A stretch of DNA of 64,000 nucleotides from Codonopsis lanceolata (GCA_013146195.2 CM028377.1:178414465-178478464); one strand, 5' to 3'; shown: positions 23,601 through 36,699, counted from the first letter of the stretch. The notes: a model not told the origin generated them from the letters alone. Numbers and translations: made by a program.

Positions 23601-24199
23601 ATGGAAGAAGGTGTCGTACGCCTACATGTTAGGATGAAGTAGGAGAACGAAAGTTGTTGGGACTATAATTGGTACAGATTACCTTGGAGAAGGTAAAAAA
23701 AATTAAAAAGAGAATGTTAACGACTAAGAGTAGACATAAGTCCTACGCCGATAAACGCCGACGTGAACTTGAATTTGAAGTAGGGGATCATGTTTTCCTT
23801 AAGGTTTCCCCTACGCGTGGAGTTATGAGATTTGGTATTAAGGATAAGCTTAGCCCGAGATTTGTGGGACCATTTGAAGTGCTCGAACGAGTCGGGGAAG
23901 TTGCGTACCGACTAGCTTTACCACCAGTACTGTCAGGGGTGCACAACGTGTTCTATGTTTCAATGTTGAGGAAGTATGCCCCAGATCCGAGCCATGTGAT
24001 CAAGTATAAGCAGCTCCGCTTAAGGGAGGATCTTAGTTACGCTAAGCAACCAATTAAAATTGTTGATCGAAAGGATCAAGTTCTTCGGAAGCGAATCATT
24101 CCTTATGTCAAGGTTCAATGGAACAATCACACCGAGAGAGAAGCTACTTGGGAACTTGAGGAGGAAATGAAGGAGAAGCACCATGAACTCTTCGTTTGA
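20621..24199 (+). pseudogene. Gypsy pol (protease, RT, RNase H, integrase, chromodomain-like tail), five stops
   Basis: The zinc knuckle CFNCSKMGHKVRDF (about 20651) lacks its last Cys. Protease reads LIDPGATHPVIS (about 20857), so the usual D-S/T-G triad has Pro in the middle. RT has KKDGTMRLCIDYRELN (about 21541) and an active-site box reading FINDILIYS (about 21865), with Asn where the first catalytic Asp belongs. RNase H keeps YSDASLKGLGCVL, HDLELAAVVFALK and YTDHKSLKYIF. Integrase keeps CLVC, MDFVVGLP, VSDRDTRF and PFHPQTDGQSERTIQ, so its DDE residues are intact. The end, YVKVQWNNHTEREATWELEE, is chromodomain-like. Stops lie at 21896, 22142, 22862, 23630 and 23666, all in the same frame as gag, with no frameshift. 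Confidence 0.92.
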
Positions 24200-24246
24200 C
24201 TTGGTACGTAAGTTTAGGGACTAAACTTCTTTTAAGGGGGTGAGAG

Positions 24247-24391
24247 TGTAATGCCCCGAAAATGCTAGTATGAAATGTTAAATTATATTATAATTTAATT
24301 ACATTGTTTAGGGCTGATCAAATTATTTTGGGTTTAGTTTCGGTTTTGAATAAATTTTGAATTTGGGCCGTTAAAAATAATAATAATAATA

Positions 24392-24428
<37 letters not shown>

Positions 24429-26515
24429 CAACAACAACAACAATAATAATAAAATAAAATAATTTTATTTATTTATTTTTGTTAAATGGGCTCCACTCGC
24501 AATTGGGATTTTTTTTTTTAGCCATATACGTATATATATAACAATAGGGGAAAGTGTTATAATATTATAATATTAAATAATAATAACATTTAAGATAATC
24601 TCTCATGATATATTCTTACCGAGATTGTCTCCGAGAAGAAGTCTTCCCTCGGTTGAACAAGAGTTCAGGTGTGAATCAATCACAAAGTGGGTTTTGATTT
24701 ATAAGATATTCTACCGATGCTTTGGGGTTTTGTTTTAGTAGAGTCGAGAGAGAGCGGGAGAAGCATCGACAGAACATTACGACTGAAAATTTTTGGTGGT
24801 ACGTGTGCTCCGGCAAGAAAGAAAAAACCGAGGTAAACTTCCACCTTACCTTCCTTTGTAGTTAATCGGGACGATTGAGATAATCTGTAATTGATCTTTC
24901 CTATCTTTAGAACAAAAAACAATTAGTGTGAATCTTCATGTAAGCCTTAAGTGGGTTCTTGAGTTTTAGTTGAATTGAAGGCGGTAGGTACTCTTTAAAG
25001 TTTGAAGCATGATAATCTTGTTTAAAGCAATATAAGTATGATTATATTGATAGATATATGTAGGGTAGATATATAATATTGTATTGGTGGGAGGAAACAT
25101 AAAGTTACTGGAAGAAGCTGAAGCATAGGGATGAAGAAGATGATGGAATTTTCGTCTTTTCCCCCTAGGCTTTTAGACATAATTAATTATTTATGTTATT
25201 TACAAATGACCCCCTTAAACCTTTAACAATTAATTAGTTGTCATTTGTATTATTTTATTTTTGTTAGGTTATTTAAGCTCATAATTAATAAGACCCGAAA
25301 TTCAAAATTTTAATTTTAGTGTTTTGTTTAAATTAGTTTTGGGCAAGACGGATTAAGGTTTCAGTTGCGGTTCGAGACTTTGTCGTGAACACACCTTAAC
25401 AAGGTAAGAAATTACGTTTCTTTTAGGTTCTTTGTAAAAGTATAAAATAAAAAATAAAAAACTTTTTATGTTAGGCTTCCGCTATTCTTGAATTTCGTTC
25501 TTTCATTTGTCATGTCCGACCTCATGTTGGTAGTTGTTTTGACTCCGTCGTTAGCGTTGTTGGATATCTTCGTTTTCGCAGATTTCATGTCTACGTTGAT
25601 TTCCATGAAATACCTTGTTATTGAGAAATTTCTTTGTATTTGTAAACCTTGTCGGTATACTCTTTGGTATTAAAAATGACGAATTTTGATATGAATTACG
25701 TTTTAATAATAGTATATTGATAAACTATTCATGTTTTGAAATTATTTATGATCACTAAGTATGAACAACCCGTCACGGAGATTTTCGTGACAACATTTGA
25801 AATAAGTGAAGTTGCACCACTTGGCCTGTGAGTGCGGTTATCCGGATATACCTTAATTTGTGTACCCTTCGGGGGATTCGTGTACCTTACAGGGGATTTG
25901 TGTACCCTTCTAGGGATTTGGTTCTTGGTCAATAGACCCTTATGTGATCCTAATAAATATTTTGAATCTTCGGTTATTACTAGCTGGTATGGGACAGCCA
26001 GTAATGACAAACTTATTGATCCAAATTGTCTTGTTTGAACTCTCCATTTTGTTTTAGAATTTATATTCTTGTCGATCGATATTTATCTTTGATTTTTGCA
26101 AATTATCAAATTTCTAAATTTTGTTTTAACTTACGGCACGATTATTTTTTGAGTCACCCCTCCTTAGAAACCGGAAGGGCGACGTATGATCTTACTGAGC
26201 TTTGTTCGCTCACCCTTCACAACCCTCTTATTCCAGGTCGAAATTAAGGACAAAGCTTGAGGTAGAGGAAACCTGTGAAGGAATCAAGACTTATAGGGAG
26301 AATTTATAAGTTTTGAAATTTATTGGAGATATAGTTAATTTTGGTAGACTTTGTCTTGTAATTTATTTTGGACGACTGTATTTTTTTTTTAAATTGGAGA
26401 CTTTTGTAATTTTTGGTTGGGTGACGTTTGACTAGTCTTTAATTAAGTTTGAAATTGTAGTGACGTCGCCAAATTTAGGCCCATGTAGTGGGACCCAAAG
26501 TTTTGGGGCGTTACA
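24247..26515 (+). repeat. 3' LTR of the gypsy element (about 2269 bp)
   Basis: Begins TGTAATGCCCCGAAAATG right after a purine-rich tract and ends GTTTTGGGGCGTTACA, giving terminal inverted ends TGTAATGCCCC and GGGGCGTTACA. A TATA-like ATACGTATATATATAAC lies near 24526. A short tandem motif, GGGGATTTGTGTACCCTT and variants, lies at about 25855-25920. Nothing coding is recognised; open frames such as 25729-26010 are considered accidental. Confidence 0.9.
24376..24452. repeat. AAT/AAC trinucleotide microsatellite in the LTR
   Basis: A run of AAT units (24376-24423) grades into AAC units and back to AAT. It lies inside the 3' LTR upstream of the TATA-like site. Confidence 0.9.
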
Positions 26516-28586
<2,071 letters not shown>

Positions 28587-28595
28587 TTTTGAGTT

Positions 28596-30319
28596 GGATA
28601 ATATAATTTTTTGGTCCCTGAACTATCCACAAACTATGTATTTGGTCCCTCTATTTTTTTTTTGAAATGTGTTTGGTCCTTAAAGTAGGTTTTTACTAAA
28701 AGATTACCCCCTCGCGGGGTTATCGTTAGTTTTGCCGTTAATTTTTTTTGGAAATCCCAAATTTGCCCTTACGTCTTTGAGAATCTTATGAAACCCTAAA
28801 TTTGGTCTAGTCTATCCAACTAAATCTCCCTTGCCTTTCCCCTCTTCATGAAATACCAGGAACTAGAGTGAACACCTGTAAATTTCCTTATTAATAGAGT
28901 AAGGGCAAAGGCAATCCCATTCCTAGAAGAAAAGAAAGCATAGTAGAAAAAGGAAAAGGCTTTTTTTGCTCTGATCCTCGTTTAAATCGAGTTCATACCA
29001 TACCTGGTCTAGACTGTCGGGGAAGAAGTGAACCGATCTGATGCGCAGATCTTTGAAGAACTAAGCGCAGTTGAAGACCATTAGCTTTTCGGTTTTGGTG
29101 TATCCAACCATCGACTTCTTGCAGTCACGAAGGACAGCTGCGATACTCTATCTAATCGGGTTTGTGGGTCAAGTCAGTTTCACCCACAATGTAAGTTAAG
29201 AGTGCCCCCACTCCCATATCTTCATGTTTGTAATTTCGTTCAATGATGGTTGCAGCCATTTCTTCCACAACAACAAACCCCAAAATCGAAAACCCACCAA
29301 CAACAAGACCGCCATTGTTGCCCTCTGAGAAAGACAATGGCATCGCTGCCAACCCTAAAAAGCCCAAATCAAGACAAGTTTCTTCTCGATACTTGTCTCC
29401 TTCCCCTTTCCCTTCACCTTCTACTTCAAATTCCTCTGTACCCATTCCTACACCCTCAACTTGTAGAAGGTTCCCATCGCCGCTAGTATCAAGAAACTCA
29501 ACCCCAACTTCCACCGTTACTTCTTCCTTGCCTAAACGGTCTGTTTCTGTAGACCGGCGGCAACCCGGTAGGCCAGATCTTAACTTGAAAACTAACAATG
29601 CTAGTGATGTATCGGCTGCTACTAAGCTTTTGGTTACATCTAATCGGAGTTTGTCTGTTTCTTTTCAAGGGGAAACGTTTTCTCTACCGATTAGTAAGAC
29701 TAAAGTGACACCCGTTTCGCCTAATTTGAGTAATGCGAGGAATGGTATTCCTGAAAGGAGGAGAGCTAGTACTCATGTGAGACCCAATGTTGATAATGGT
29801 GGAGATCATGTTGAAAATACGAAGCCCCCAAATCAGCATAGGTGGCTCGGGAGGATGCGACAACAAGGGAATCCTTTATTATCGAGAATCTTGGATTGTA
29901 CTGGGGAGAAGAACAAGTTAACTGGATCTGGAAATGTTATTAGGGCTCTGCAACAATCTTTGAATATCGATAGAAGGGCGTCGCTTGATGGTAGGTTAAG
30001 TCTTGATTTGGGGAATGCTGAGCTTTTGAAACCTATTCTACAGATGGGTTGAGAAGGAGACTGAGAAGGAGACCGATTCCCTTTTTCTTTTTTTCTTTTT
30101 TTCTTTTTTCGTTTTTCTTTTTTTATTTTGAACCACTAACATTACTAAGGGTAAATTTGGAATTTCATAAAAAAATTGACGGCAAAACTGACGGTAACCC
30201 CGTGAGGGGGTAATCTCTTAGTAAAAACCTACTTTAAGGACCAAACATATTTCAAAAAAAATACAGGGACCAAACGCATAGTATTAGTATAGTTCAGGGA
30301 CCAAAAAAATTTATTATCC
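28596..30319. mobile_element. Pack-MULE (1724 bp) carrying a QWRF2-like exon
   Basis: Terminal inverted repeats of about 170 bp: the left starts GGATAATATAATTTTTTGGT, the right ends in its complement, and both contain TTTGGTCCCTGAACTAT, CTTTAAAGTAGG-type and CCCCCTCGCGGGGTTA-type blocks. A perfect 9-bp direct repeat, TTTTGAGTT, flanks the element at 28587-28595 and 30320-30328; 9 bp is the Mutator target-duplication length. No transposase is present. The interior is mainly a host gene fragment, which defines a Pack-MULE. The left flank is a GAGTTTT microsatellite, so the duplication alone is weaker evidence than the TIR plus duplication together. Confidence 0.9.
29246..30052 (+). CDS. Captured QWRF-motif protein 2-like N-terminal exon
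   Basis: The 268-residue frame from the ATG at 29246 (MVAAISSTTTN) matches the N-terminal part of plant QWRF2-type proteins (the SCO3/AUG8-related family, microtubule-associated). The cues are KPKSRQVSSRYLSPSP, RFPSPLVSRNSTP, KRSVSVDRRQPGRPDLN, AATKLLVTSNRSLSVSFQGE, GIPERRRAST and RRASLDGRLSLDLGNAELLK. It is Ser/Pro/Arg-rich and disordered. It ends in a stop at 30050, and the QWRF motif of the C-terminal half is absent. It lies inside MULE terminal repeats, so it is a transduplicated exon rather than a normal locus. It has no internal stop over 268 codons. Whether it is expressed cannot be judged here. Confidence 0.85.
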   Translation: MVAAISSTTTNPKIENPPTTRPPLLPSEKDNGIAANPKKPKSRQVSSRYLSPSPFPSPSTSNSSVPIPTPSTCRRFPSPLVSRNSTPTSTVTSSLPKRSVSVDRRQPGRPDLNLKTNNASDVSAATKLLVTSNRSLSVSFQGETFSLPISKTKVTPVSPNLSNARNGIPERRRASTHVRPNVDNGGDHVENTKPPNQHRWLGRMRQQGNPLLSRILDCTGEKNKLTGSGNVIRALQQSLNIDRRASLDGRLSLDLGNAELLKPILQMG

Positions 30320-30328
30320 TTTTGAGTT

Positions 30329-31039
30329 CTAACATACTTTAGAGGAAAAGGTCGGTGGCAGTATTCTTGCAAATTTGAATCTCATTACCATTTTTATTAC
30401 TTGTAACCTATAATAATAATATTTTTAAAAAGGAACTGATTTGGGTTTGGAAAAGGGTGACACTATTAACACCCATAAAATCTATTAATACAATCCACTT
30501 AAATTTAATTACAAAAATATCATATTTCACCAGCCTTAGCTAAACATGTTTGAAAGTATTTCACCAGCCTTGGCTGAACATTCTATTCATATTTGACCAT
30601 GATCAGTCGAACATGACTTAGCCCATATGCCTGCAATGTTCCACTAGCCTTAGCCAACATGTTTGAAATAGCCTTAGCTGTCATTATATTCATGTTTGGC
30701 CATGGTTAGCAGAACTTGTGGGGTGTTAGGCAAGCAAGGTCCAAACGACACATTTTCACAATTTTTTGTTCTCTATATTGCTTCTTTTTTGTTGGAACCA
30801 TACATAGAATTGAAATTTGAGTCTTGATTTTTGTTGACAAAATTTGGGTTTTGAACTTTTCTTGCTTTTTCTCAATTGGGTTTTTGTAAAACCTACATTT
30901 TAGTCTTAAAATTTAGTGACCCATCTCAAATTCTCTGAATCCCCTATTTTCTTCTTGTTAATATCAGAACTAGTTATAAGATTTGTGTCTTGCATTTCTT
31001 TTCCCTAATTGACCGAATTGATACATGTGTTTTGGAATT
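30329..31039. other. AT-rich DNA, no gene seen
   Basis: Contains imperfect repeats of CACCAGCCTTAGCTAAACATG-like phrases at about 30528, 30560, 30640 and 30670. No coding sequence is supported. Confidence 0.45.
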
Positions 31040-31990
31040 TTATTGCTTTATTCAATTCATTTTTTGTTCTTTTGAGTTAAATTATGCATCTCTGATATTT
31101 ATTTCTCTTTACATAATTTATGCAATATTTAATTCTTTTGAGTTAAATTATGCATTTCTGATACTTATTGCTCTTAACATGATTCTTACATCTGCAGCAT
31201 TTAATTTGTTTTGAGTTAAATTTCTCATCTCTGATATTCATCTATCATAACATGATCTATGCAACATTTAATTCCTTGAGTTAAATCATGCATCATATAT
31301 ATTTTTATTCTCTTAACATGATTTATACATCTGTAGCATTTAATTCTTTTGAGTTAAATTGTCCCTCTTTGATATTTATCTCTCATGACATGATTTATGC
31401 AAATATTTAATTCTTTTGAGTTGAATTATGCATCTGTGGTATTTAAATGATTTGGACATGATTTATGCATCGTTTAATTCTTTAGAGTTAAATTATGCAT
31501 CTCTGATATTTATCTCTCTTGACATGATTTATGCAATATCTAATTCTTTCTAGTTAAATTACGCATTTCTGATACTTATTGCTCTTAATATGATTTACAC
31601 ATTTGCAGCATTTAATTCGTTTGAGTTAAATTGCCAATCTCTGACATTTATCTCCCATAGCATGATTTATACATATGCATAATTTGATTCTTTTGAGTTA
31701 AAATATGCATTCTTAATATTTACTGTCCATAACATGATTTATGCAGCATTTAATTCTTTTGAGTTGAAATAATGCATCTTTTCTTTTGACATGATCATGC
31801 ATCGCTGACGTTTGATTCTTTTGAATTAGTTATGCGTCACTAACATTTTGATTCTTTTGAATTGATCATGCATCACTCACACATTTCGATTCTTTTGAAT
31901 TTATCATGCATCACTAGTGTTTAAATTCTTTTGAATTAATTGTGCATCGCAAAACATTTGGCTCTTTCAAATATTAGTGCATCGCATATA
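31040..31990. repeat. Degenerate minisatellite, about 66-70-bp units
   Basis: The phrase TTTTGAGTTAAATTATGCAT, followed by TGATATTTATCTCTC and ACATGATTTATGCA, recurs about a dozen times and degrades toward 31990 into GAATT-ATCATGCATCAC units. It lies just beyond the last recognisable exon of the left PMD pseudogene. The open frame 30990-31214 is repeat-derived and rejected. Confidence 0.8.
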
Positions 31991-32352
31991 ATCGTGCATC
32001 GCTAAAACATTTAAAATACACATACATACAATTAATACAAAATTAATACATAAAATACATCAATGTGCGCGTGCCAACACGCTCCTCTGCACTCCCATAG
32101 CTCGCGGACCAGGATTGTTGTCCCAGCACCCATAACCCGAGGGCCTTTCCGGCTCGCATTACCAGTTGGATCATCATCATCCCTGCGACATACATTGCCC
32201 CGACACAAAAGTGTCGCCTTTGCTTTGCGGTACCGTCGAGATACATCGAAGAAACTCTTCAATAACTGAAGATATGACTGTGCGTTCACCTGAAATCGCA
32301 CAAAACAAATGCATTTTAGATACAAAATAAAATGCAAAACAAATATAATGAT

Positions 32353-34148
32353 TTTTTTTAATTGAAATGCTAGATTTTATAAAAGGGAGAAAAAGGAAAA
32401 CAAGCTAAAGGGGGACAACCAACCTTACCCTTAAAAGGGGGGGCAAAGGAGCCTTACCTTGGAGAAAGAAACAGAAAAAATTAAACCTAGATAAAACAAA
32501 GAAAGAAAACTAATAATTACGATAACGACTCTTCGTACGACGCTTCGACCTTCTGAGATTTGGAGGGTCAAGATCAAGGGCTTCAAATTGGGCGTGATCG
32601 TTATCAGAATCTTCATCTTCGATAGTTTGCAGAATGACAAATTTATTAGGGGAGACTGAATTGTTCTGCATAGTGGCTTGGGTATTTATACAAGGACTGA
32701 AAGGGAGGGAGTTGGGGCTCAGGTTGGAAGAAAGATTTTTATGACTATGAGATGGAGAAATAACATCATTAATGACTTTCTCAACAAAGATCAATATCGG
32801 GCTGCAATGGTACCATCTGTCTGCTGAACACAATTGCTAGATGGGGCCAGATTAAGAGCCTCAATACTGGAATTGTCCGATAAGTTGCCCTCTTCATCAA
32901 TAGTTTCCAGAACCGCAAACCGATTAGGGGATAGGGAAGGCTCAGAAGGCTTGGGTAGAGCATTAACCGTTTCATTAACAACTGAAGAATTATCATGGTT
33001 TGTATGATCTTCACCCGAACCTGTTTCCTGGGCTGCATCGGGTTTATTTGAGGACGAGTCTTGATTGTTATTAGGAGGCAGGTTATTCTCTGGAATACTC
33101 GCTGAAGGGTTTTCCCCCGACGGGGCAACAGAATCTATAGTAACAGTTTCGGTGGCGCTTGAAGTAGGATCAGATCTTGGGGCTTTAGGTTTCCAAACTT
33201 TTGGAGGAAGCTCTTTGGAAGTAGGAACATCAGTATTGGGGGTCTTTTGGACAGGCGGCTGATCAAGGTCATTAGGGTTATTATTTCTGCCAGATTGCTT
33301 GGGCGGCTTGGTACCATTTGTTTGATGCTGAAGATAAAGCTTGCAGGCATCGCCATCGTGGCCTTGACGGTGACAATAAGTGCAATATTGAGGGAGCCTC
33401 TCAGCTTCAATGGATGAAGAGCCATAGTCTATCCACAGTCTGCTTGGTAAAGGCTTGGTAAGATCAATTTCAATACAAACCCTAGCCACACTTGGCCTTG
33501 TAAGATTGGCAATGGGAGCATCAATAATCAACGGTGAACCTATCATGTTAGCAATCGAGAAAAGCATCTGCTTATTAAACAAAAATATTGGGAGATTTGG
33601 AAACGCAAACCATACGGGAATAAGAGGGCTTTCGACATCAGATCTGAATGAGGGAGTCCACTTGAAGACTCGCATTGGAAAAGAGCCAACGAACCATTGG
33701 TCTTTGATCCAAAGACGCTGGAAATCGGCTTCATGATGAGTTTGAATCAGCACGTGCTTTGAATCCAAATGGCCTAGGGAAACAGCTGCCTTCAGACCGA
33801 AGGTTAGGAACTCTTTACGCATTGTGTCCATGGAGGGGCGGCCATGTGAGAACTTGCCAATAAGGGTGAGTTTAAAGGGGAGAGAAAGCGTGTTAATAAT
33901 ATCAGGAGTGAGGCGCAAGGAAGGTTCACCCTTATACAAAGAAGGAGGGATGAATGGAAGATTATGGGACGTGGAAGAAGATTGAGAAACTAGAGAAGCA
34001 AAGGATTTTTTAGCCGTTGGAGATGGAGGAGCCGAGGAGGGTCCTCGCTGATGCCACGAGCCGCAGCCATGACAGGTCGAAGCTGATCAAGGGCGGCGCA
34101 AGGAGAGAGCGGCTTAGAGAGAGAAAAAAATAAAAAAATAAAAAATAA
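32353..34148 (-). mobile_element. ORF1-only LINE derivative with 17-bp target duplication
   Basis: The 17-mer AAAACAAATATAATGAT flanks it exactly at 32336-32352 and 34149-34165. On minus the element starts with a T-rich stretch and a CTCTCTCTAAGCCG leader at about 34120, encodes an L1-type ORF1, and ends TTTCAATTAAAAAAA at 32353. The A-tail directly before a long target duplication is the signature of target-primed reverse transcription. ORF2 (endonuclease and RT) is wholly absent: ORF1 is followed by only about 150 bp of 3' sequence. Confidence 0.88.
32510..34010 (-). pseudogene. LINE ORF1 (DUF4283 plus CCHC knuckle), one late frameshift
   Basis: The frame is open on minus from about 34045 to 32791, though the first ATG (34069, MAAARGISEDPP) is in another frame. 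SPTAKKSFASLVSQSS is followed by a DUF4283 domain (LIGKFSHGRPSMDTMRKEF, then VLIQTHHEADFQRLW and FPNLPIFLFNKQML) and a CCHC zinc knuckle, YCTYCHRQGHDGDAC (about 33365). A long acidic, Ser/Pro/Asn-rich tail follows. A frameshift near 32830 moves the end to the frame 32833-32510, finishing RRSKRRTKSRYRNY. The tail holds two similar segments, SPNRFAVLETIDEE and SPNKFVILQTIEDE, an internal duplication. In plant L1 elements ORF1 protein binds element RNA. Confidence 0.85.
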
Positions 34149-36403
34149 AAAACAAATATAATGATGAATACAAGATAAAGGCATAATTTTATACCGAGCA
34201 CACACCCTTTGGGAACCGGTAAGGAGCAGGAATCTCTTCATCTAACAGAGCTTCCTCAACAGACTGTCCGCCACGGACATGAATCACGCTCACCAAAATG
34301 ACAGGCGGAGTATAGAAATCCAGCGGGGTTGTGTGTAGAATACGAAGGCCCTGTTGCATCAGAAGCCTATCTAGAGGGCATATGATGCAATATCCTCCTA
34401 ACAAAGTCATCAAATGACATGGAAGGATAAGCACTGACAGGAACAATATACCGTGCCATGTACTCATACTGATGAGGCATACTCTCCGTGGGTAAGCATC
34501 CATGGTGGAGGAGGCGGAGGTGCCACAGGCGGTGATCGAAGAAACGAATGTTGTCTATGCACTCGATCCCCAATACATGGAATCACATAGCACATGTCGC
34601 ATTAAAATGCGACAACGGCTAGCTTCCACGACAGCCTGATACACACCAGTGAGCCCACTCCGGGGGTAAAAATTCACTGACTCCATGCGGACTCGAGCCA
34701 AGAAAGTCCGAAAGACACCCACATCAAAAGGGGTTTCCCACTGGAAAGGAATATTATTTGGGTCATTATACCCTAAATGATAAGGAGGAGTATGAGGTAG
34801 CACTTTGCACCGGAAAGGCATCCGCCCAAACACAGAATAAAACCACACCTGCCAACAAGATTTCTCTTAGCAAAATGCTTGAAATATATATACATAGATA
34901 ACAAAATAGAATAAAGGTATTTACCTTCCAAGCAATAGCGAAACCAGTCAGGCTAGTCATCTCATTACGACAAGCCTGATCCATGTAGAAATACAACTCG
35001 GCCAGGCCAACCTGTCCACAATCATACTTCGAGACCTGATACAAGTCTTGAATACAACTCAGCAAAGATATGCGTAAAGCATAAGAAGCATTTGCGAATA
35101 GTGTAAAACCCAGGGGAAAAAAAAGCATAAATGTTCGGGCAACTCGCTCCACAGCCACATCATCAGCATCATTAAGATAACGGGCATTCGCCCGAATCCA
35201 ATCCCTTACGCTAGGAACGCGTATCTCATCACTACTCTTATACATAGGCTCAAAGCCCAACAAGTTATGAACCTCGTCACTACGGAGCCTGAGCTCCAAA
35301 TCAGGTCCAAGCATATGACTTGCCTAGTAGGAACACCAGTGATAGCAACGAAATCAGCTGGTGTCATGGTCGCCTCTCCCCAAGCAAAATGAAAGGTATG
35401 GGTGGTGTCCCACCAATACTCTCGCAACACCTCATGAATACTCAAGAAGCTAGGGAAGTTTCCCAACGCTCCCATGAACGAAGCAAATCATGTCTGGTCC
35501 ACCAGATGTCTAACCCGAGGGGGAAGAGACTCATAAATATCTTCCACAAACTCTGCGGTACAACGTATACGCAGCATATCTCGTCTAACCTGAAAATAAA
35601 TAAAATAACACATATTTATATCTCAAAAGCATTTTCTACATAAACACATACAACATTTCTTTCGTCTTCTGATAGCTAACACATTTATTAAATCATCACA
35701 CATCCTTTTTACCCACTAAAATGCTTTTTTGCATAAAATTATTTTTTATACAAACAATTAACATTTTTTTACAAACACATTCTTTTATCTTATTTTCTAT
35801 CTACAAAATAAAATCTCATGATTTCAAAAAATATATAAATATACTATCTTTCTTTTAAGATTAAAATATTTTTCAATATATGTAAGTGCATAAATAAATG
35901 CAAAATAAAATATTTTCAAAATACATTTTTTGGGCATCGAAAACGCAATTCTTAACATCCAACAAATAAATAAATAACAAAAACATTTTTTTCCAATACA
36001 TATATGTATTTTCAGTCATTTGACCATTGGGTCAAACGTGACATTCATTGTGTCTAACCAAAAACATTAAAACTGCACATATCTCGGGTCATCCCGAAAG
36101 TTTTTAAATCAAAAGATCTTATACCTTTACACATCGCTTTACACAATCATTATTACCCCATTGGGTAAATTAATATTTTTTTCTCAACAAATATATAGTC
36201 AGATTTAACATCTGACACAACCAAAATGTGCACAACTAACAGTTTTTCTACACATAAAATACATATTTCTCATACAAATACATCCTGCCATTATATAATA
36301 GCATGATACCCAACAAGATACAAGTAATACATTTGAATTTCAAAATTTAAAATGCAAAAATCAAAGTATTTGATTTCCAACAAAAATCAAAGAAAATGCT
36401 TAC

Positions 36404-36579
36404 CGAATGAATCAAATTTGACACGTGGGAGCATGAATCTTTGTGAATATCCTTCCAATCGTCGATAGAAAAATGATACCGGACTTTGTTATGTTTTATT
36501 GGCTTCTCATCTCGGCATTTTTGTCTGATTCAGAAGGTGCACGACCTTTTCCCTTGCCAGATCTTAAGGAAGATGTCAT
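36404..36579 (-). pseudogene. PMD left copy, exon 1
   Basis: From ATG 36579 (MTSSLRSGKGK) to a GT donor (GTAAGC, 36403-36398). A shifted frame gives HFSIDDWKDIHKDSCSHVSN, matching the right copy (NNDWSNIHRDRHTHVAH) and the third locus (SADDWERIHRDESTNIAN). Length 176 bp against 180 bp in the right copy, so an indel broke the frame. Confidence 0.75.
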
Positions 36580-36699
36580 TATACAAACAAATGCTCACAA
36601 TTTGGGCAAGAAATGAGCCAAAATAGAAGAAATTTGAGTGAGAAACGAAAGCATGAAGCAACGACAACAATGGCCGCTGCTACTGCCTTGTGCGCTTAA

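Larger units (their letters stand above)
19424..26515 (+). mobile_element. Ty3/gypsy chromovirus-type retrotransposon, 5' LTR missing
   Basis: Order on plus: gag, CCHC knuckle, protease, RT, RNase H, integrase, a chromodomain-like C-terminus, polypurine tract (about 24230-24240) and 3' LTR (24247-26515). RT before integrase is the Ty3/gypsy order, and the chromodomain-like tail with a long LTR suggests the Tekay/Del chromovirus group. The 5' LTR and primer site are absent. All of gag-pol stays in one reading frame from 19424 to 24199, interrupted only by nonsense codons. Confidence 0.9.
32030..36579 (-). pseudogene. Plant-mobile-domain (PMD) gene, left copy, broken
   Basis: Exons on minus: E1 36579-36404 (MTSSLRSGKGK), E2 about 35590-34925, E3 about 34850-34195 and E4 about 32291-32030. 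E2 carries the PMD-type core: LREYWWDTTHTFHFAWGE, ATMTPADFVAITGVPT, then DEVHNLLGFEP, PSVRDWIRANARYL, YQVSKYDCGQVGLAELYFYM. E3 starts VWFYSVFGRMP and ends EALLDEEIPAPY. PMD proteins are plant proteins related to MAIN/MAIL1, implicated in silencing, and occur in transposons. Damage: a frameshift in E1, an in-frame TGA before FASFMGALGNF in E2, a frameshift after GVPTRQ, and further shifts in E3. A LINE derivative (32353-34148) lies in the last intron. The exon layout matches the right copy at 40477-43260. Confidence 0.82.

Noticed and set aside
25729..26247. Open frames in the gypsy 3' LTR
   Set aside because: No recognisable domain; composition and position fit LTR DNA with short tandem motifs.
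29152..29598. Minus-strand frame of 148 residues opposite the QWRF2-like exon
   Set aside because: Antisense shadow of the captured exon; Gly/Val/Glu-rich without a domain, whereas the plus strand matches a known family.
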